Notes under the pieces: generated by a model
Told to the model about the DNA's origin: nothing
What the model saw: the letters and a program-made list of their open reading frames with translations, nothing else
Databases searched by the model: none
Translations under genes and position numbers: made by a program
From: Candidatus Lucifugimonas marina
GTDB lineage: Bacteria > Chloroflexota > Dehalococcoidia > Lucifugimonadales > Lucifugimonadaceae
Assembly (NCBI GenBank): GCA_029593915.1
Contig: CP046147.1
Span: forward strand, 496,001-560,000
Direction: 5' to 3'
DNA length: 64,000 nt
Shown here: positions 24,346 through 33,622 of the stretch, piece by piece
Layout: each line of letters begins with the position of its first letter
Position numbering within the stretch: position 1 is the first letter of the stretch

Positions 24346-27297
24346 CTAGGCGTCTGCTAAGCCCTGACGAATCGCGTATGCGGCGGCTTCGGTGCGGTTT
24401 GAGCTAGCGGTCTTGCCGAGGATGTTTGCGACATGGCTGGCCGTGGTGCTCAGGGTAATCACGAGTTCATCAGCAATTTGCTGATTCGAAAGACCGTCAC
24501 AGATTAGGCGGAGAACGTCGACCTCCCGATTTGTCAATCCGTCTGGACGAGTATTGCGCGTTAGCCCGAAAGAGTCGGCTTGTTCTTGTAAGGTGGTGAA
24601 CTTGTTTTCGAGCGGTTTAGTGCCGATTTCTCGAGCGACGGCTAAGCCCGTACTTATGAGTTCGCGTGCTTTGTTCAGATGCTGTGCAGACTCGGCTGAG
24701 CGACCTTGAGCAGATGCTCGTTCGATCAGCAATTTGGCGTAATCATGGCACGTCCATGCTGCTTCAACTCGATAGCTTGGATCTGACGTAAAGTTCAGAG
24801 CATCCTCAAAATGTACTGTTGCTTCGTCAAGTAATCCGGCTGTATTCGCAAGCGCAGCCAGGATTCGATCTCCTGCGAAATAGTATGTGGTGCCTGCAAT
24901 TGAAATCGGTCCGTCGACAAGGTGACGGCGCTGCTCAGCGGCTTCGACTTCGTTCCCAGTCATTATTGCGCTAATGGAGATGGCAACTCGTGCGAATGCT
25001 TCGATTTCACTGATTATCTTCGGCATTTCAAGGAACGAATGGGCCACAACCGCGGCTTTCATCGCATCATCAGCTCGACCAGTACTCCAGGCGACAAGCG
25101 ATAGGAATGATGCGTTGCTGGCTCGTTGCCACAGAGTTTGGGCGAACTGAGATTCATCGTGAGCCTCGGCGAATCGTTCGTCTAACTCAGAGGTGTCCTC
25201 GAGATGCCAGAGTGCTAACCCTGCCAGAATTCTATGAACCGAATCATCATCATGGTCTCGATCCACCAGGTCTGCGAAATATGGGATGTTGGCAAGATCA
25301 CCGCCAATAATCGCTATTCGCAACTGCTCAAAAATGATGCTGGTATCGAACCCGAACAGTCTTTCTAGTTCTAGAACCTCTTCGATATTCCTGAGGGCAT
25401 CTCCTGCGTCGACTTCTGAAATAAGTTGAGTCAATACGGCGCGCCGTGCAGATGCTTCCTCAATCGGTTGATCGGTTTCTTGAGCGAGTACAGCGGCTCT
25501 GCGACGTAGATCGGCAGCTCCTTCAGCGTCACCATCTGGGCCACCGTTATCAGCGAGACCCAATAGCACTCGAGTTTCCAAACGCTTGTTTCCAGAGTCG
25601 ATCGCAATTTCTAATGCTCGATCAAGTGCAGCGGCTGCACCATCGTGATCCATCTCTTCGAATCTGAGGGCTCCGGCGTGTTGTACAAGGAGATATCCAG
25701 CGTCCGTCGAACTTGGTTCAACCATTTCGAGAGCCCTCGAATACACAGCCTCTCTACTGTGAAGCCATATCGGGCGAAATCCTCTGGCTTGTCTGAGAAG
25801 CGTGACCGCTGATTTATGATCTTCCATTTCATCATAGATTTTGAAGGCGTCAGCCACATGATCCCAACCACGCTGGGTGTGCGGATAGTTGAGCGTGAGC
25901 AGCTCGCCAAGACCAATATTCGCCAGAATTTCGGCGCGTTGAATAACGTCACTGTCGTCACCCAATGCCTGAAGTGCCTGTTCGTAGTACGCGCGAGCCT
26001 CCCGTGTGGCGTACAAGGCAGTTGCTTGATCGCCAGCCAACTGAGCGTAGTTGACGATCTTTTGTTCGCTCACGAGCCCTTCCGTGCAATGATGGAGCAA
26101 ATCGCTGGCGTGATCGCTCAGGTGCTCTGCGTAGAGCTGTTCCATTGCTGTGACTACGCGTGCGTGTGCGCGTACCCGGCGACCTGTAGTGAGCTCTTCA
26201 ATCAGAGTTTGTTGGATAAGGGCGTGGGCAAATTCGTAGTGATCTCTTGATCCTTCGACCTCTCGGACAGTTCCTACAGCGACTGCCTCTTCAATTAATG
26301 TCAGTTGGTCTTCTTCGGATCGTTCGCTGTTGAGCATTATCAGCAGAGAGAAGTCAAATTCTCGACCAATAACCGCCGCTGTTCGTAGGATTTCATTGCA
26401 TTCGTCGGAAAGCTTGTTCAGTCGAATGCCGATCGCTTCACGCACGCCCTCGGGGATCTTGAACCGCAAAGCATCGAAGTCTCCTCCGCGATTTTCCGCT
26501 TCTTTCGTCAGGGTCGCGACAACTTCAGTTACAAAGAATGGATTACCTTCGGTGCGTTCGTGAATTTCCGCTATGAGTTCAGGCGAGGTCGATTCGTTAA
26601 CCGTGGTGTGAACCATGCGGGTGACTTCGTCGAGGTCGAGTCCGCGTAAGAGTATTCGCTTGAAGTCGGTGGTTCGGGCTATTTTGGCAAGCGAATCTGA
26701 GAGTGGGTGCCGGCGTCCCAACTCGGTGTCTCGGTAGCTTCCGACTACGAGAATGGGTTTCGACGAAAATTCACGTACCGCGTATTCGATCAGGTCGAGA
26801 GTTGATTGATCGGCCCAGTGCAAGTCATCAAGAACCAAGACGATTGGTTTGTACTCGGCTACCTCGCAGAGAAACTTGGTGATTGCCTCAAATAGCCTGA
26901 AGCGCGCCTGTCCGGTCTCGACCTCTGAGAGGACTGCTGTATTTGGAAATAGCCCCTTAATTTCTGGAACTGTTTCCGCCATCACTGCGGCTCTGGGTTT
27001 TAGTGCTCGCAAGATCGCATCGGTTGGTTTCGTTAGTAACGAGCGGATTAGCTGGATCCATGCCCAGTAGGGAGGAGTTGTGGTTCCTTCGTAGCAGGTG
27101 CCTACAGCGGTTATAGCTTGTCGTTTCGATGCAGTTAGTAGCAGTTCCTGGGTGAGCCGGGTTTTTCCGATGCCCGGTTCACCAATAAGCGTGACGAGGT
27201 AGCCGTGCCCTTCTCTGGCGTTTTCGAAGGCCGCGGTGAGTTCGTCGAGTTCGCTTTCGCGACCGACCAACTGGTTCGCGCCAGTCCTCGTTGTCAT
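24346..27297 (-). CDS. LuxR-family transcriptional regulator with N-terminal ATPase (LAL / MalT-like)
   Basis: Large cytosolic regulator of 983 residues. The N-terminal AAA/STAND ATPase has Walker A GEPGIGKT at 39-46 and Walker B PIVLVLDDLHWADQ near 150. The middle (about 400-900) is rich in TPR-like helices. The last 65 residues form a LuxR helix-turn-helix (LTNREVDVLRLICDGLSNQQ). Such proteins switch on target genes after binding a ligand and ATP. No target is evident; the nearest genes are the broken lipoprotein and the fatty-acid cluster, separated by a terminator. Confidence 0.92.
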   Translation of the reverse strand: MTTRTGANQLVGRESELDELTAAFENAREGHGYLVTLIGEPGIGKTRLTQELLLTASKRQAITAVGTCYEGTTTPPYWAWIQLIRSLLTKPTDAILRALKPRAAVMAETVPEIKGLFPNTAVLSEVETGQARFRLFEAITKFLCEVAEYKPIVLVLDDLHWADQSTLDLIEYAVREFSSKPILVVGSYRDTELGRRHPLSDSLAKIARTTDFKRILLRGLDLDEVTRMVHTTVNESTSPELIAEIHERTEGNPFFVTEVVATLTKEAENRGGDFDALRFKIPEGVREAIGIRLNKLSDECNEILRTAAVIGREFDFSLLIMLNSERSEEDQLTLIEEAVAVGTVREVEGSRDHYEFAHALIQQTLIEELTTGRRVRAHARVVTAMEQLYAEHLSDHASDLLHHCTEGLVSEQKIVNYAQLAGDQATALYATREARAYYEQALQALGDDSDVIQRAEILANIGLGELLTLNYPHTQRGWDHVADAFKIYDEMEDHKSAVTLLRQARGFRPIWLHSREAVYSRALEMVEPSSTDAGYLLVQHAGALRFEEMDHDGAAAALDRALEIAIDSGNKRLETRVLLGLADNGGPDGDAEGAADLRRRAAVLAQETDQPIEEASARRAVLTQLISEVDAGDALRNIEEVLELERLFGFDTSIIFEQLRIAIIGGDLANIPYFADLVDRDHDDDSVHRILAGLALWHLEDTSELDERFAEAHDESQFAQTLWQRASNASFLSLVAWSTGRADDAMKAAVVAHSFLEMPKIISEIEAFARVAISISAIMTGNEVEAAEQRRHLVDGPISIAGTTYYFAGDRILAALANTAGLLDEATVHFEDALNFTSDPSYRVEAAWTCHDYAKLLIERASAQGRSAESAQHLNKARELISTGLAVAREIGTKPLENKFTTLQEQADSFGLTRNTRPDGLTNREVDVLRLICDGLSNQQIADELVITLSTTASHVANILGKTASSNRTEAAAYAIRQGLADA

Positions 27298-27425
27298 CGA
27301 TCAAGTCTTCCTAGCTCAGGTCGTGAGCCTTCGGGCATGATAAGGGATACGGGTGTGGAAGGGTGCTCAGCTTTAGCCAGGCACCAGTGGTGGCAAATCA
27401 GTGGGGCGATAGTTCCTGGAACGCG

Positions 27426-27478
27426 AAAAGACCGCACCATTCTCAACTACAAAATAATGAGAACGAATGCGGTCTTTT
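27426..27478 (-). terminator. Terminator of the acpP end of the fatty-acid operon
   Basis: AAAAGACCGCA (27426-27436) pairs with TGCGGTCTTTT (27468-27478); an inner stem ATTCTCA/TGAGAA extends it. T-runs are present on both strands, stronger on the plus strand. It sits between acpP and the LuxR-type gene, both read on the minus strand. Confidence 0.8.
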
Positions 27479-27523
27479 TTACGAACGCCTGAGCGATCGT
27501 AAATCACACGAAGCGGGAACCGA

Positions 27524-27781
27524 TTAGTCGGTGATTCCGCGGTCAGACAGGTACTTCACAGCATCCTGAACAGTCTTGATACCTTCGGCATCTTCGTCTG
27601 AAATTTCGAGAGGCTGATCGTCTGATCCGAATTCCTCTTCGATTGCCATGATCAACTCGACAACGTCGAGGGAGTCGGCGTTAAGGTCTTCGGTGAAAGA
27701 AGATTCTGCAGATACTTCTGATGCGTCAACACTGAGCTTGTCGGCCGCAATATCACGGACTCGATCTAACACACTGGCCAT
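27524..27781 (-). CDS. acpP: Acyl carrier protein
   Basis: Carrier of growing acyl chains in type II fatty-acid synthesis. 85 residues, acidic. The phosphopantetheine attachment serine is S37 in [10 protein letters not shown]. It is the last gene of a minus-strand set that also contains fabD, which loads malonyl groups onto this protein. Confidence 0.96.
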   Translation of the reverse strand: MASVLDRVRDIAADKLSVDASEVSAESSFTEDLNADSLDVVELIMAIEEEFGSDDQPLEISDEDAEGIKTVQDAVKYLSDRGITD

Positions 27782-27886
27782 TTACTTCAACCCCCGGGAG
27801 GTCATGCGAGACGGCCGTCCCGCTCGAACTTGTAATAATTTTTCAAATCACGTCAGCGATTCACTAGGGAATTGCTTAACGGCAAC

Positions 27887-28378
27887 CTATGCTAGCAGAG
27901 CCCCGAGCACTCCGTTCACGAATTTTGGAGAAGTGTCAGACCCGAATAGGCGTGCCAACTCTACTGCTTCGTTCGCTACAACGTTCTGTGGGGCTGCGTC
28001 TTCCATCTCCAATTCGGCCATTGCTACTCGTAAAACGTTTCGTTCGACAAGCGGCATTTGATCGGTTGGGTACTGAGACGCTAGCTTGGCGATGCGTGAA
28101 TCGAGCTCTATTCGCTGTTCTTCACACATGCGCACTAGCCTGGTTGCAAAATCGGTGTCGTCGTCGCTGAATTCTCGCTCGGTGGCGAGACGGCGTACGG
28201 CGGCTGTGGCGGGATGGCCGGCGGAATCGGATTCGTAGAGCGCCTGAACTACGGCTGCTCGGGAGCCAGTGCGACCTCCGCTAATCGGAGGATCGCTTTC
28301 ACCAACGGTGTCGCCGTCGACTAGTTCGTCGAGGCGATCGGGCTCTTGTGGTATGTATTTGGAATTAGCTGCAGACAC
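27887..28378 (-). CDS. nusB: Transcription antitermination factor NusB
   Basis: All-helical RNA-binding factor that, with NusE (S10), prevents early termination in rRNA operons. 163 residues, slightly longer than typical because of an acidic N-terminal extension of about 38 residues before the first helix (SRAAVVQALYESD). The family core is clear: ERNVLRVAMAELEMEDAAPQ, NEAVELARLFGSDTSPKFVN and GVLGAL at the end. It lies between fabD and acpP. Confidence 0.92.
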   Translation of the reverse strand: MSAANSKYIPQEPDRLDELVDGDTVGESDPPISGGRTGSRAAVVQALYESDSAGHPATAAVRRLATEREFSDDDTDFATRLVRMCEEQRIELDSRIAKLASQYPTDQMPLVERNVLRVAMAELEMEDAAPQNVVANEAVELARLFGSDTSPKFVNGVLGALLA

Positions 28379-28454
28379 GTTTGGTTAGCCCTAAAGGCAT
28401 TTTCTTACTTGAAGGGTGACCTATAAACGAACTAGTAGCTTGCCTGGAACTAAC

Positions 28455-29396
28455 TTACGAGTTGCTTGCGTAAGCGAGGACACCGGCGAAATCGCCAATG
28501 TTTGTGACGCTAGCTGATCGGTCGATTCTCTTCACCATTCCGGAAAGAATCTTGCCGTGTCCGATCTCGTAGAAGTTGGTAATTCCGTCGTTCACCATGA
28601 ACTTGACGGTGTTGTTCCACTGCACACAAGAAGTTAGCTGTAATCGCAGTTCTTCTTTTACTTCTTCGGCGGTACCGAGAGATTTTGCAGTTACGTTACC
28701 CACAAGCGGAACGAGAGGGTCGTGGAAATTCAATGAATCTATCATTGCGTTCAAGCCGTTCTGAGCTGGGCTCATGAGACCTGAGTGGAAAGCACCACCA
28801 ACCTGTAGTGGGATTGCCTTCTTGGCACCACGAGCGCTTGCAATATCGATAGCCATTGCGAGGCTGTGGTGGTCACCGGCGAGAATGATTTGCTGCTCGG
28901 TGTTGATAGTCGACATCTGTGCGCCAGACTCTCGACAAATCTCTTCGGCTGTTACTTCATCGAGACCGATGAGAGCAGCCATACCGCCGGGTCGTTCTTC
29001 ACAAGCACCCTGCATGAGCCGACCTCGCTCGAGAACGAGCTTCACGGCGTCGGAGATGCTCAATACACCTGCGACTGCGAGTGCAGAGTACTCACCGAGT
29101 GAGTGTCCTGCGGTAGCGTTTGGAACCTGAAGAATGCCAGTGGCTTCTTCCATCGCCCGCCATGCAGCAACTGAAGTTGCCAGAATTGCGGGCTGAGTGT
29201 TCTCGGTCTGTCGTAGTTCGTCGTCAGGACCTTCGAACATCATGTCCGAAAGCTTGCGACCCAGAGTGTCGTCAATTTCGTCGAACACCTCGCGTGCAGC
29301 GATGGAGTTCAGGTAGAGATCCTTACCCATACCAACGGCTTGCGAGCCCTGGCCTGGGAATAGGAATGCGATTTTCTCGGATGTCTGGGTGGTCAT
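28455..29396 (-). CDS. fabD: Malonyl-CoA:ACP transacylase FabD
   Basis: Transfers malonyl from CoA to acyl carrier protein. 313 residues, normal length. The substrate-pocket motif FLFPGQGSQAVGMG starts near residue 11, nucleophile S99 sits in GHSLGEYSAL, and the catalytic His is in GGAFHSGLM near residue 209. It follows rpmF by 34 bases and precedes nusB. No fabH, fabG or plsX is present in this set. Confidence 0.96.
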   Translation of the reverse strand: MTTQTSEKIAFLFPGQGSQAVGMGKDLYLNSIAAREVFDEIDDTLGRKLSDMMFEGPDDELRQTENTQPAILATSVAAWRAMEEATGILQVPNATAGHSLGEYSALAVAGVLSISDAVKLVLERGRLMQGACEERPGGMAALIGLDEVTAEEICRESGAQMSTINTEQQIILAGDHHSLAMAIDIASARGAKKAIPLQVGGAFHSGLMSPAQNGLNAMIDSLNFHDPLVPLVGNVTAKSLGTAEEVKEELRLQLTSCVQWNNTVKFMVNDGITNFYEIGHGKILSGMVKRIDRSASVTNIGDFAGVLAYASNS

Positions 29397-29430
29397 ATCT
29401 CAACGACTCTCCTGCTAGCGCAGTGCTTAC

Positions 29431-29673
29431 TTAGGAATCAGACTCTGAAGATGCAGCGATTGGCTGTACCTGTTCGAGTAGGTTCACCTGAGGCCAGTTA
29501 CCTGGCATCGTGCGACCTTTGTGGTTTCCACACTCCGGGCATGCAATGTGCGGCTGGATTCGTTCCTGCCGTGAACATGGGCAAACTGAAGACGCTGGCA
29601 ACTTAATAGCGTTGTGGGCGTTTCGGTTTCCCTTGCGGGCACGGGTATGTTTTTTCTTGGGAAGTGGTGGCAT
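29431..29673 (-). CDS. rpmF: 50S ribosomal protein bL32
   Basis: Small zinc-ribbon ribosomal protein. 80 residues, longer than the usual 55-60 because about 20 residues follow KGRTMPGNW. The N-terminus MPPLPKKKHTRARKGNRN is typical. The second zinc knuckle is normal (CPEC), but the first reads VCPCSR, Cys-x-Cys instead of Cys-x2-Cys. It directly follows the DUF177 gene, the conserved yceD-rpmF pair. Confidence 0.93.
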   Translation of the reverse strand: MPPLPKKKHTRARKGNRNAHNAIKLPASSVCPCSRQERIQPHIACPECGNHKGRTMPGNWPQVNLLEQVQPIAASSESDS

Positions 29674-29700
29674 ATCTATATATCAAGGGCGTTAGCCCGC

Positions 29701-30243
29701 TCAATCTGCGGATTCTGCGCCTTTTCCTGTCAAGTTTGCAAGACCCGCCCAACGCGGATCTACTGAACTTTTGGCGCACGAACATCTAATTATATTGCGA
29801 TTTACTGTGCATGTGGGGCAAATTCCCAAGCAATCTTCTTTGCAAAGTGGAGCAATCGGAAGTGCGCTGAGAAGGGCCTGACCCAAACTTTCGGTTAAAT
29901 CGAGGAAATTTTGTTCATCAATAACAAGCGCTTCATCGTAGTAGTCGTCGTCAGTTCGATTGTTCGGACCATCGACTAAATCGGCGTTTGCGGGAGAGAA
30001 CTCCTCTTCCATGTTCACGAATATGTTCACAGTTGCCGGTTCGAGGCACCTGCTACATGAATCGTGAGTCGTAGCTTCTATTTCAGCGTTCACAAGCACG
30101 GTTCGGTCGGTGCGCATGAGGCTGACAGAACCGTTGATCTTTTTTAGCGAATGCCCGTTTGTTTTTAGGCTCTCGTTTTCTATTTCATGCTGCTGGCTAT
30201 CACCGAGGTTCCCGGTGAGCAGACTCGCAACGTTGTAGATCAT
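29701..30243 (-). CDS. DUF177 (YceD-like) protein
   Basis: Protein of 180 residues encoded just before rpmF, the standard position for DUF177/YceD, which has been linked to 23S rRNA processing. Cysteine clusters are visible: CSRCLEP near residue 74 and CKEDCLGICPTC near residue 139, followed by DPRWAGLANL, the family's C-terminal signature. The short spacing to rpmF (27 bases) fits co-expression. Confidence 0.88.
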   Translation of the reverse strand: MIYNVASLLTGNLGDSQQHEIENESLKTNGHSLKKINGSVSLMRTDRTVLVNAEIEATTHDSCSRCLEPATVNIFVNMEEEFSPANADLVDGPNNRTDDDYYDEALVIDEQNFLDLTESLGQALLSALPIAPLCKEDCLGICPTCTVNRNIIRCSCAKSSVDPRWAGLANLTGKGAESAD

Positions 30244-30402
30244 TCAGTTTGACCAAATCATGGCGTTACGCCTGTTTAGGCATCCGAATCGTTCAAGTTG
30301 TACGGGCAATCCTGCTCGCACATAGCAATCTACTGTAATCACGCAGTATCTACGTGAGCAAGTGTTTACGTTGGAGGCGCGAGGAGTGGGCTTGGTGTGG
30401 GG

Positions 30403-31704
30403 TCAGGATTTGAGGACGGGCTGTAAACCTGTTATCTCCAAAAAAACATCCGCATCTGACATTTTCTCAATTAGAAGTTTGGTCCATTTATTTGTGTAGC
30501 CATAGCCACCGGCAACCGCACTCCATACACACATGTCTGACTTCGTTGCCGCGGGATCCGATGCCCCGTTAATAGGTCGTACGTCGAAATGCTTCCATGC
30601 CCTCGTATGGTGCCCAATATGGAATTTGTACGGAATCGCTTGTTCTACTGCTTTGGTAATTTCACCGGCACGCTTTAAGTCAAGTCCTTCGACAGATACG
30701 TGCACCGGTTTGTCAATAACTCCGACTTTCCGAAGTGATTCTTCGAGCTCGGGTGGAAGCTCACCGGATCTATAAAAAGACAGTACGGAATCTGCACTTT
30801 TCTCATGATTAGCGGTTACCGGAGTCAAAAAAATTTTCAACCGGTAATGCGGATTTTGTCTGATCTCTTTGGGGGTTTTTATTGCAAAGTTTTCGATGTA
30901 ATCGATGACTTCCTGTGGAATGTTTTTCTGTAACTCTTTCAAGGAAGAAATGCTTGCTCCTGGTCTCAGAGTTGATATTTGCAACGGTACGAAGAGCTGA
31001 CCCTGTAGCGCCGAGTTCTCTCCAAAGTGTGAAATTAGTATCTCTTCGAAGTCCAATAACATTGCTTGGCATTCGTGGATCACATAGGCATCTACATCCG
31101 GGATAAATCGATGTTCGATTTTATCTCGGAGTCCAATAATAAAATCGAGGTTTGCCTTTATCGCCTGACCATCCTCAGTGCCGAGATCAAGAACATCTTT
31201 CGCCAGATCTGAAACAGATTTTGTTCGTTAAATACCTCCCTCCAGTAATCGATTTCCTTCCGAACCTGAATAGTATGGATCCCGACCTTGTACTTCCATA
31301 ATCGCCTGAAACAGACTGCTCCATGCGATGGTCATACCAACAATGAAGCTCTCTGTCCGCAGCTGAGATGTCGGATCGTTGTAGTCTTTGACCGCTTTGA
31401 TGGCACTCTGTCGGGCACGCAATACAAGGTATTCATGATCCAAGATGGCGCGCCGAACGTTCGGCACAATTCCGTTTTCGAATAGTTGAGTTTCGAGGGC
31501 GTTCCGTTCTGTCGCAAGCTTCGACGGCGATCTTGTGTCGATGCCGAGTTCCTGTATCCAGAATCGTGTGACCCGTGCGCCGTGAGAGGTTGCATCACCC
31601 CATTCAGAAATCTCTAGTTGAGACTTGCTCTCTCCAGCCTTGTATCGGTCGTAGAGGTGGGCAGCTAATTGTTGATCGACGGTGACGTTCGTTAAATCAT
31701 CCAA
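30403..31704 (-). pseudogene. DUF3644 / HEPN-like protein gene interrupted by an in-frame TAA
   Basis: A single frame from 31704 to 30403 would encode about 432 residues but holds TAA at 31228-31230. The first part (158 residues) carries an N-terminal helical region and ends ESFIVGMTIAWSSLFQAIM ... GGI. After the stop the frame continues without any ATG for 49 codons: KANLDFIIGLRDKIEHRFIP and ECQAMLLDFEEIL, then the ACAD-free remainder to KPVLKS-like end. The order matches DUF3644 proteins as I recall them, with LRDKIEHR giving the RxxxxH motif of HEPN ribonucleases; the C-terminal part has HHTRAWKHFDVRP and YTNKWTKLLIEKM. The motif lies after the stop, so the shortened product would lack it. 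A GTG at 31083 could start a remnant. Confidence 0.65.
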
Positions 31705-31717
31705 GACCTATATCCGA

Positions 31718-31912
31718 TTACAGCTCTGCTTCGTCTATGGCTTTGGCTATTGCTTTGTAAACCTGACCGGCTGCGTTCCCAAGTTTCTCAGGCTTCGTCT
31801 CACCTTCGCCATCAGCTAAGGCTGCGTCAAGTTTCCACTTACTGACCATCGCTGTCGTGATCGCCTCTGCCGCCTGTATCTTCGCTACATGAATGTTGTC
31901 TGTACTACTCAT
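31718..31912 (-). CDS. Small protein of 64 residues upstream of the HEPN-like gene
   Basis: Start chosen at MSSTDNIHVAKIQ, with AAAGGAG 9 bases upstream; a longer reading to 31975 lacks a ribosome site. It is helical and charged (AAEAITTAMVSKWKLDAALA; NAAGQVYKAIAKAIDEAEL), with no membrane segment or cysteine. Its stop lies 13 bases before the start of the HEPN-like gene, so the two form one transcript. Function unknown; a small gene in front of a possible RNase could be an antitoxin, but nothing in the sequence proves that. Confidence 0.65.
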   Translation of the reverse strand: MSSTDNIHVAKIQAAEAITTAMVSKWKLDAALADGEGETKPEKLGNAAGQVYKAIAKAIDEAEL

Positions 31913-32130
31913 TACGAATTCTCCTTTTGATGAAGAGGGCGATGTATTTTGACAGGGTATATGCGTCATAAGCATTTATGCCTACAGCGTGAGATCACAT
32001 AATGTGCTCCACGGGCCAATGCATTCGGTTCATTCCTTCACAATCGGAACTAGACTAAGTAAATAAAGCAATAGCACCAAACGACATTTGGCTAGTACAT
32101 TGCGACAGAGCACAGATTGAGGCATATTCC

Positions 32131-32781
32131 GTGACCCACAACGGATCAGTCCTATTCGATGTGGATGGGACTCTTATTCGGGAGAGGACCGTTTGTGAGG
32201 TGATTGCTTCCCGGATCGGGAAGTCGGAGCGGATGGACTGGCTGGAGAAGCACGCTGGTACGCCGAGTACTTCGGTTGATTTGCCATCTAATCAGTCGGT
32301 GATCGATGCCCGCGAAGAGATGGCCGATTGGTACATCGAGGCGGGCCGTGAGGCGGTCGATACCTTCTTGCCGCATGTGACCTGGGCTGAAGGTGCCCAC
32401 GCCGGTGTGAAGTCGCTTATCGACAACGGCTTTCTAGTCGCTATCGCTTCTCTCACCTGGAGTTTTGGCGTGGAGCGAATTGCCGCCGATCTGGGCATCA
32501 ACGAGCTAACCGCAACTCATCTCGATTGGGATTCGAAACAGATCGCCCACCAGTTCGCAGAAGACAAGGCAAAGTATCTTCAGCAGATGGTCGCCAAGTA
32601 CAACATTTCAAGTGAGCGCGTGTGGGCTGTAGGCGATTCAGGCGGCGATGCTCCGATGCTCAAAGCTGCTGGTCGTGGCGTTTTCGTGGGCGATTCCGAC
32701 CCGGAGATACCCGGTGTTGTTCATCTTCCCGCTGGCGGGATTGATGCTGTGGCGGAGCTGGTTTTGGATGCGGTGGGCTGA
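32131..32781 (+). CDS. HAD superfamily phosphatase, SerB-like
   Basis: Cytosolic phosphatase of 216 residues resembling phosphoserine phosphatase (type IB cap). Motif I is LFDVDGTLIRE, motif II IASLTWSFGVERIA, the motif III Lys is probably that of EDKAKYLQQ, and motif IV is AVGDSGGDAPMLKAAG near residue 169. GTG start after a short gap. SerB-like specificity is suggested by the helical cap but not shown; no serine pathway genes are adjacent. Confidence 0.82.
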   Translation: MTHNGSVLFDVDGTLIRERTVCEVIASRIGKSERMDWLEKHAGTPSTSVDLPSNQSVIDAREEMADWYIEAGREAVDTFLPHVTWAEGAHAGVKSLIDNGFLVAIASLTWSFGVERIAADLGINELTATHLDWDSKQIAHQFAEDKAKYLQQMVAKYNISSERVWAVGDSGGDAPMLKAAGRGVFVGDSDPEIPGVVHLPAGGIDAVAELVLDAVG

Positions 32782-32816
32782 GCACTGCGCCCAGAGCCGT
32801 TCAGTGTGGTGGTTTG

Positions 32817-32838
32817 ACCCTGAAAATGAATTCAGGGT
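32817..32838. terminator. Hairpin between convergent genes
   Basis: ACCCTGAA (32817-32824) pairs with TTCAGGGT (32831-32838) around a 6-base loop, between the SerB-like gene and a convergent membrane-protein gene. It lacks a clear T-run, so it is a weak call. Confidence 0.4.
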
Positions 32839-32860
32839 GACAGTTGCCTATTGTTGCCGT

Positions 32861-33100
32861 TTAGCGAAATCCTGATCGGTTCGAGATTTTTTGCAGATTG
32901 AGTGCGATCAACAGGAAAACGCAAATGACGAACAATGGGCGTCCCAGAGAGTTCCAGAGTGAATCCACGACTGTTGCATCGGTGTTGATCGACAACACTA
33001 GCAACCCGGTCATAGCACCGAGCACGACTACGGAAATAGCCAGAATCTGATTTCGGTGCTCGCTTGTGAAGGCGTACGCCCTAGTAATTAGCCTGCCCAT
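32861..33100 (-). CDS. Small membrane protein, two segments
   Basis: Start taken at MGRLITRAYAFTSEHRNQ, which overlaps the end of the upstream membrane-protein gene by 13 bases; the longer reading to 33301 only mirrors that gene in another frame. 79 residues, with hydrophobic segments at about 19-37 and 53-70 and a basic end. No family recognised. Coupling to the upstream gene suggests they work together. Confidence 0.55.
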   Translation of the reverse strand: MGRLITRAYAFTSEHRNQILAISVVVLGAMTGLLVLSINTDATVVDSLWNSLGRPLFVICVFLLIALNLQKISNRSGFR

Positions 33101-33444
33101 ATGAATATCTGAATCAGCGTCGAGACGATCATCGCCGCACCGAATGCCGGTCCTACGTAGATTGATTGTTTTGGTGTGGCTATTTTTCGTGATACTTGTG
33201 GGATCCAAAGTGCCACGTAGATGATGATCGGTAGGAACCAGAGTGACATGTCGGAGTAGCCAACGGTCAAAAACGTGACGGCGATCAACGCTAACGCCCA
33301 TTCGAGTGCGCGCTTGTTGGTCATGGTTGGTGCATCACCGGCGGTTGTCGCCGGCTGCGCTTGAGCGAACTTCCACATTAGAACGAGTTTTACTACGCCT
33401 ATTGCGACTATCAGTCCCAAGGTGACGAATATCCATGGTGTCAT
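33088..33444 (-). CDS. Membrane protein of unknown function
   Basis: 118 residues with four hydrophobic segments: about 3-23, 47-62, 66-84 and 97-116. It has basic loops (MTNKRALEW; SRKIATPKQS). ATG start at 33444 with TTGAACG upstream. No conserved motif recognised. It overlaps the small two-segment protein gene downstream, so the two are probably expressed together. Confidence 0.65.
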   Translation of the reverse strand: MTPWIFVTLGLIVAIGVVKLVLMWKFAQAQPATTAGDAPTMTNKRALEWALALIAVTFLTVGYSDMSLWFLPIIIYVALWIPQVSRKIATPKQSIYVGPAFGAAMIVSTLIQIFIWAG

Positions 33445-33622
33445 CGTTCAACTCCTCAGCCACTGGTGGAGGGACGTGTGCCCGATTCAGGTGCGTATAT
33501 CGGCATCCTATTATCTTTTGGTTGTGTCAGACGAGTGTACTGATGAGGGATTGATGGAATAATCTGTGTGCGATTGAGGTCGGTTTTCTGATTTGTGAAC
33601 GTTCCTGTGAGTTTGGAAAAAT

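Noticed and set aside
23922-31230. Reassignment of TAA as a sense codon
   Set aside because: Many intact genes in the window end at TAA where family length says they should, so the two in-frame TAA codons are local events.
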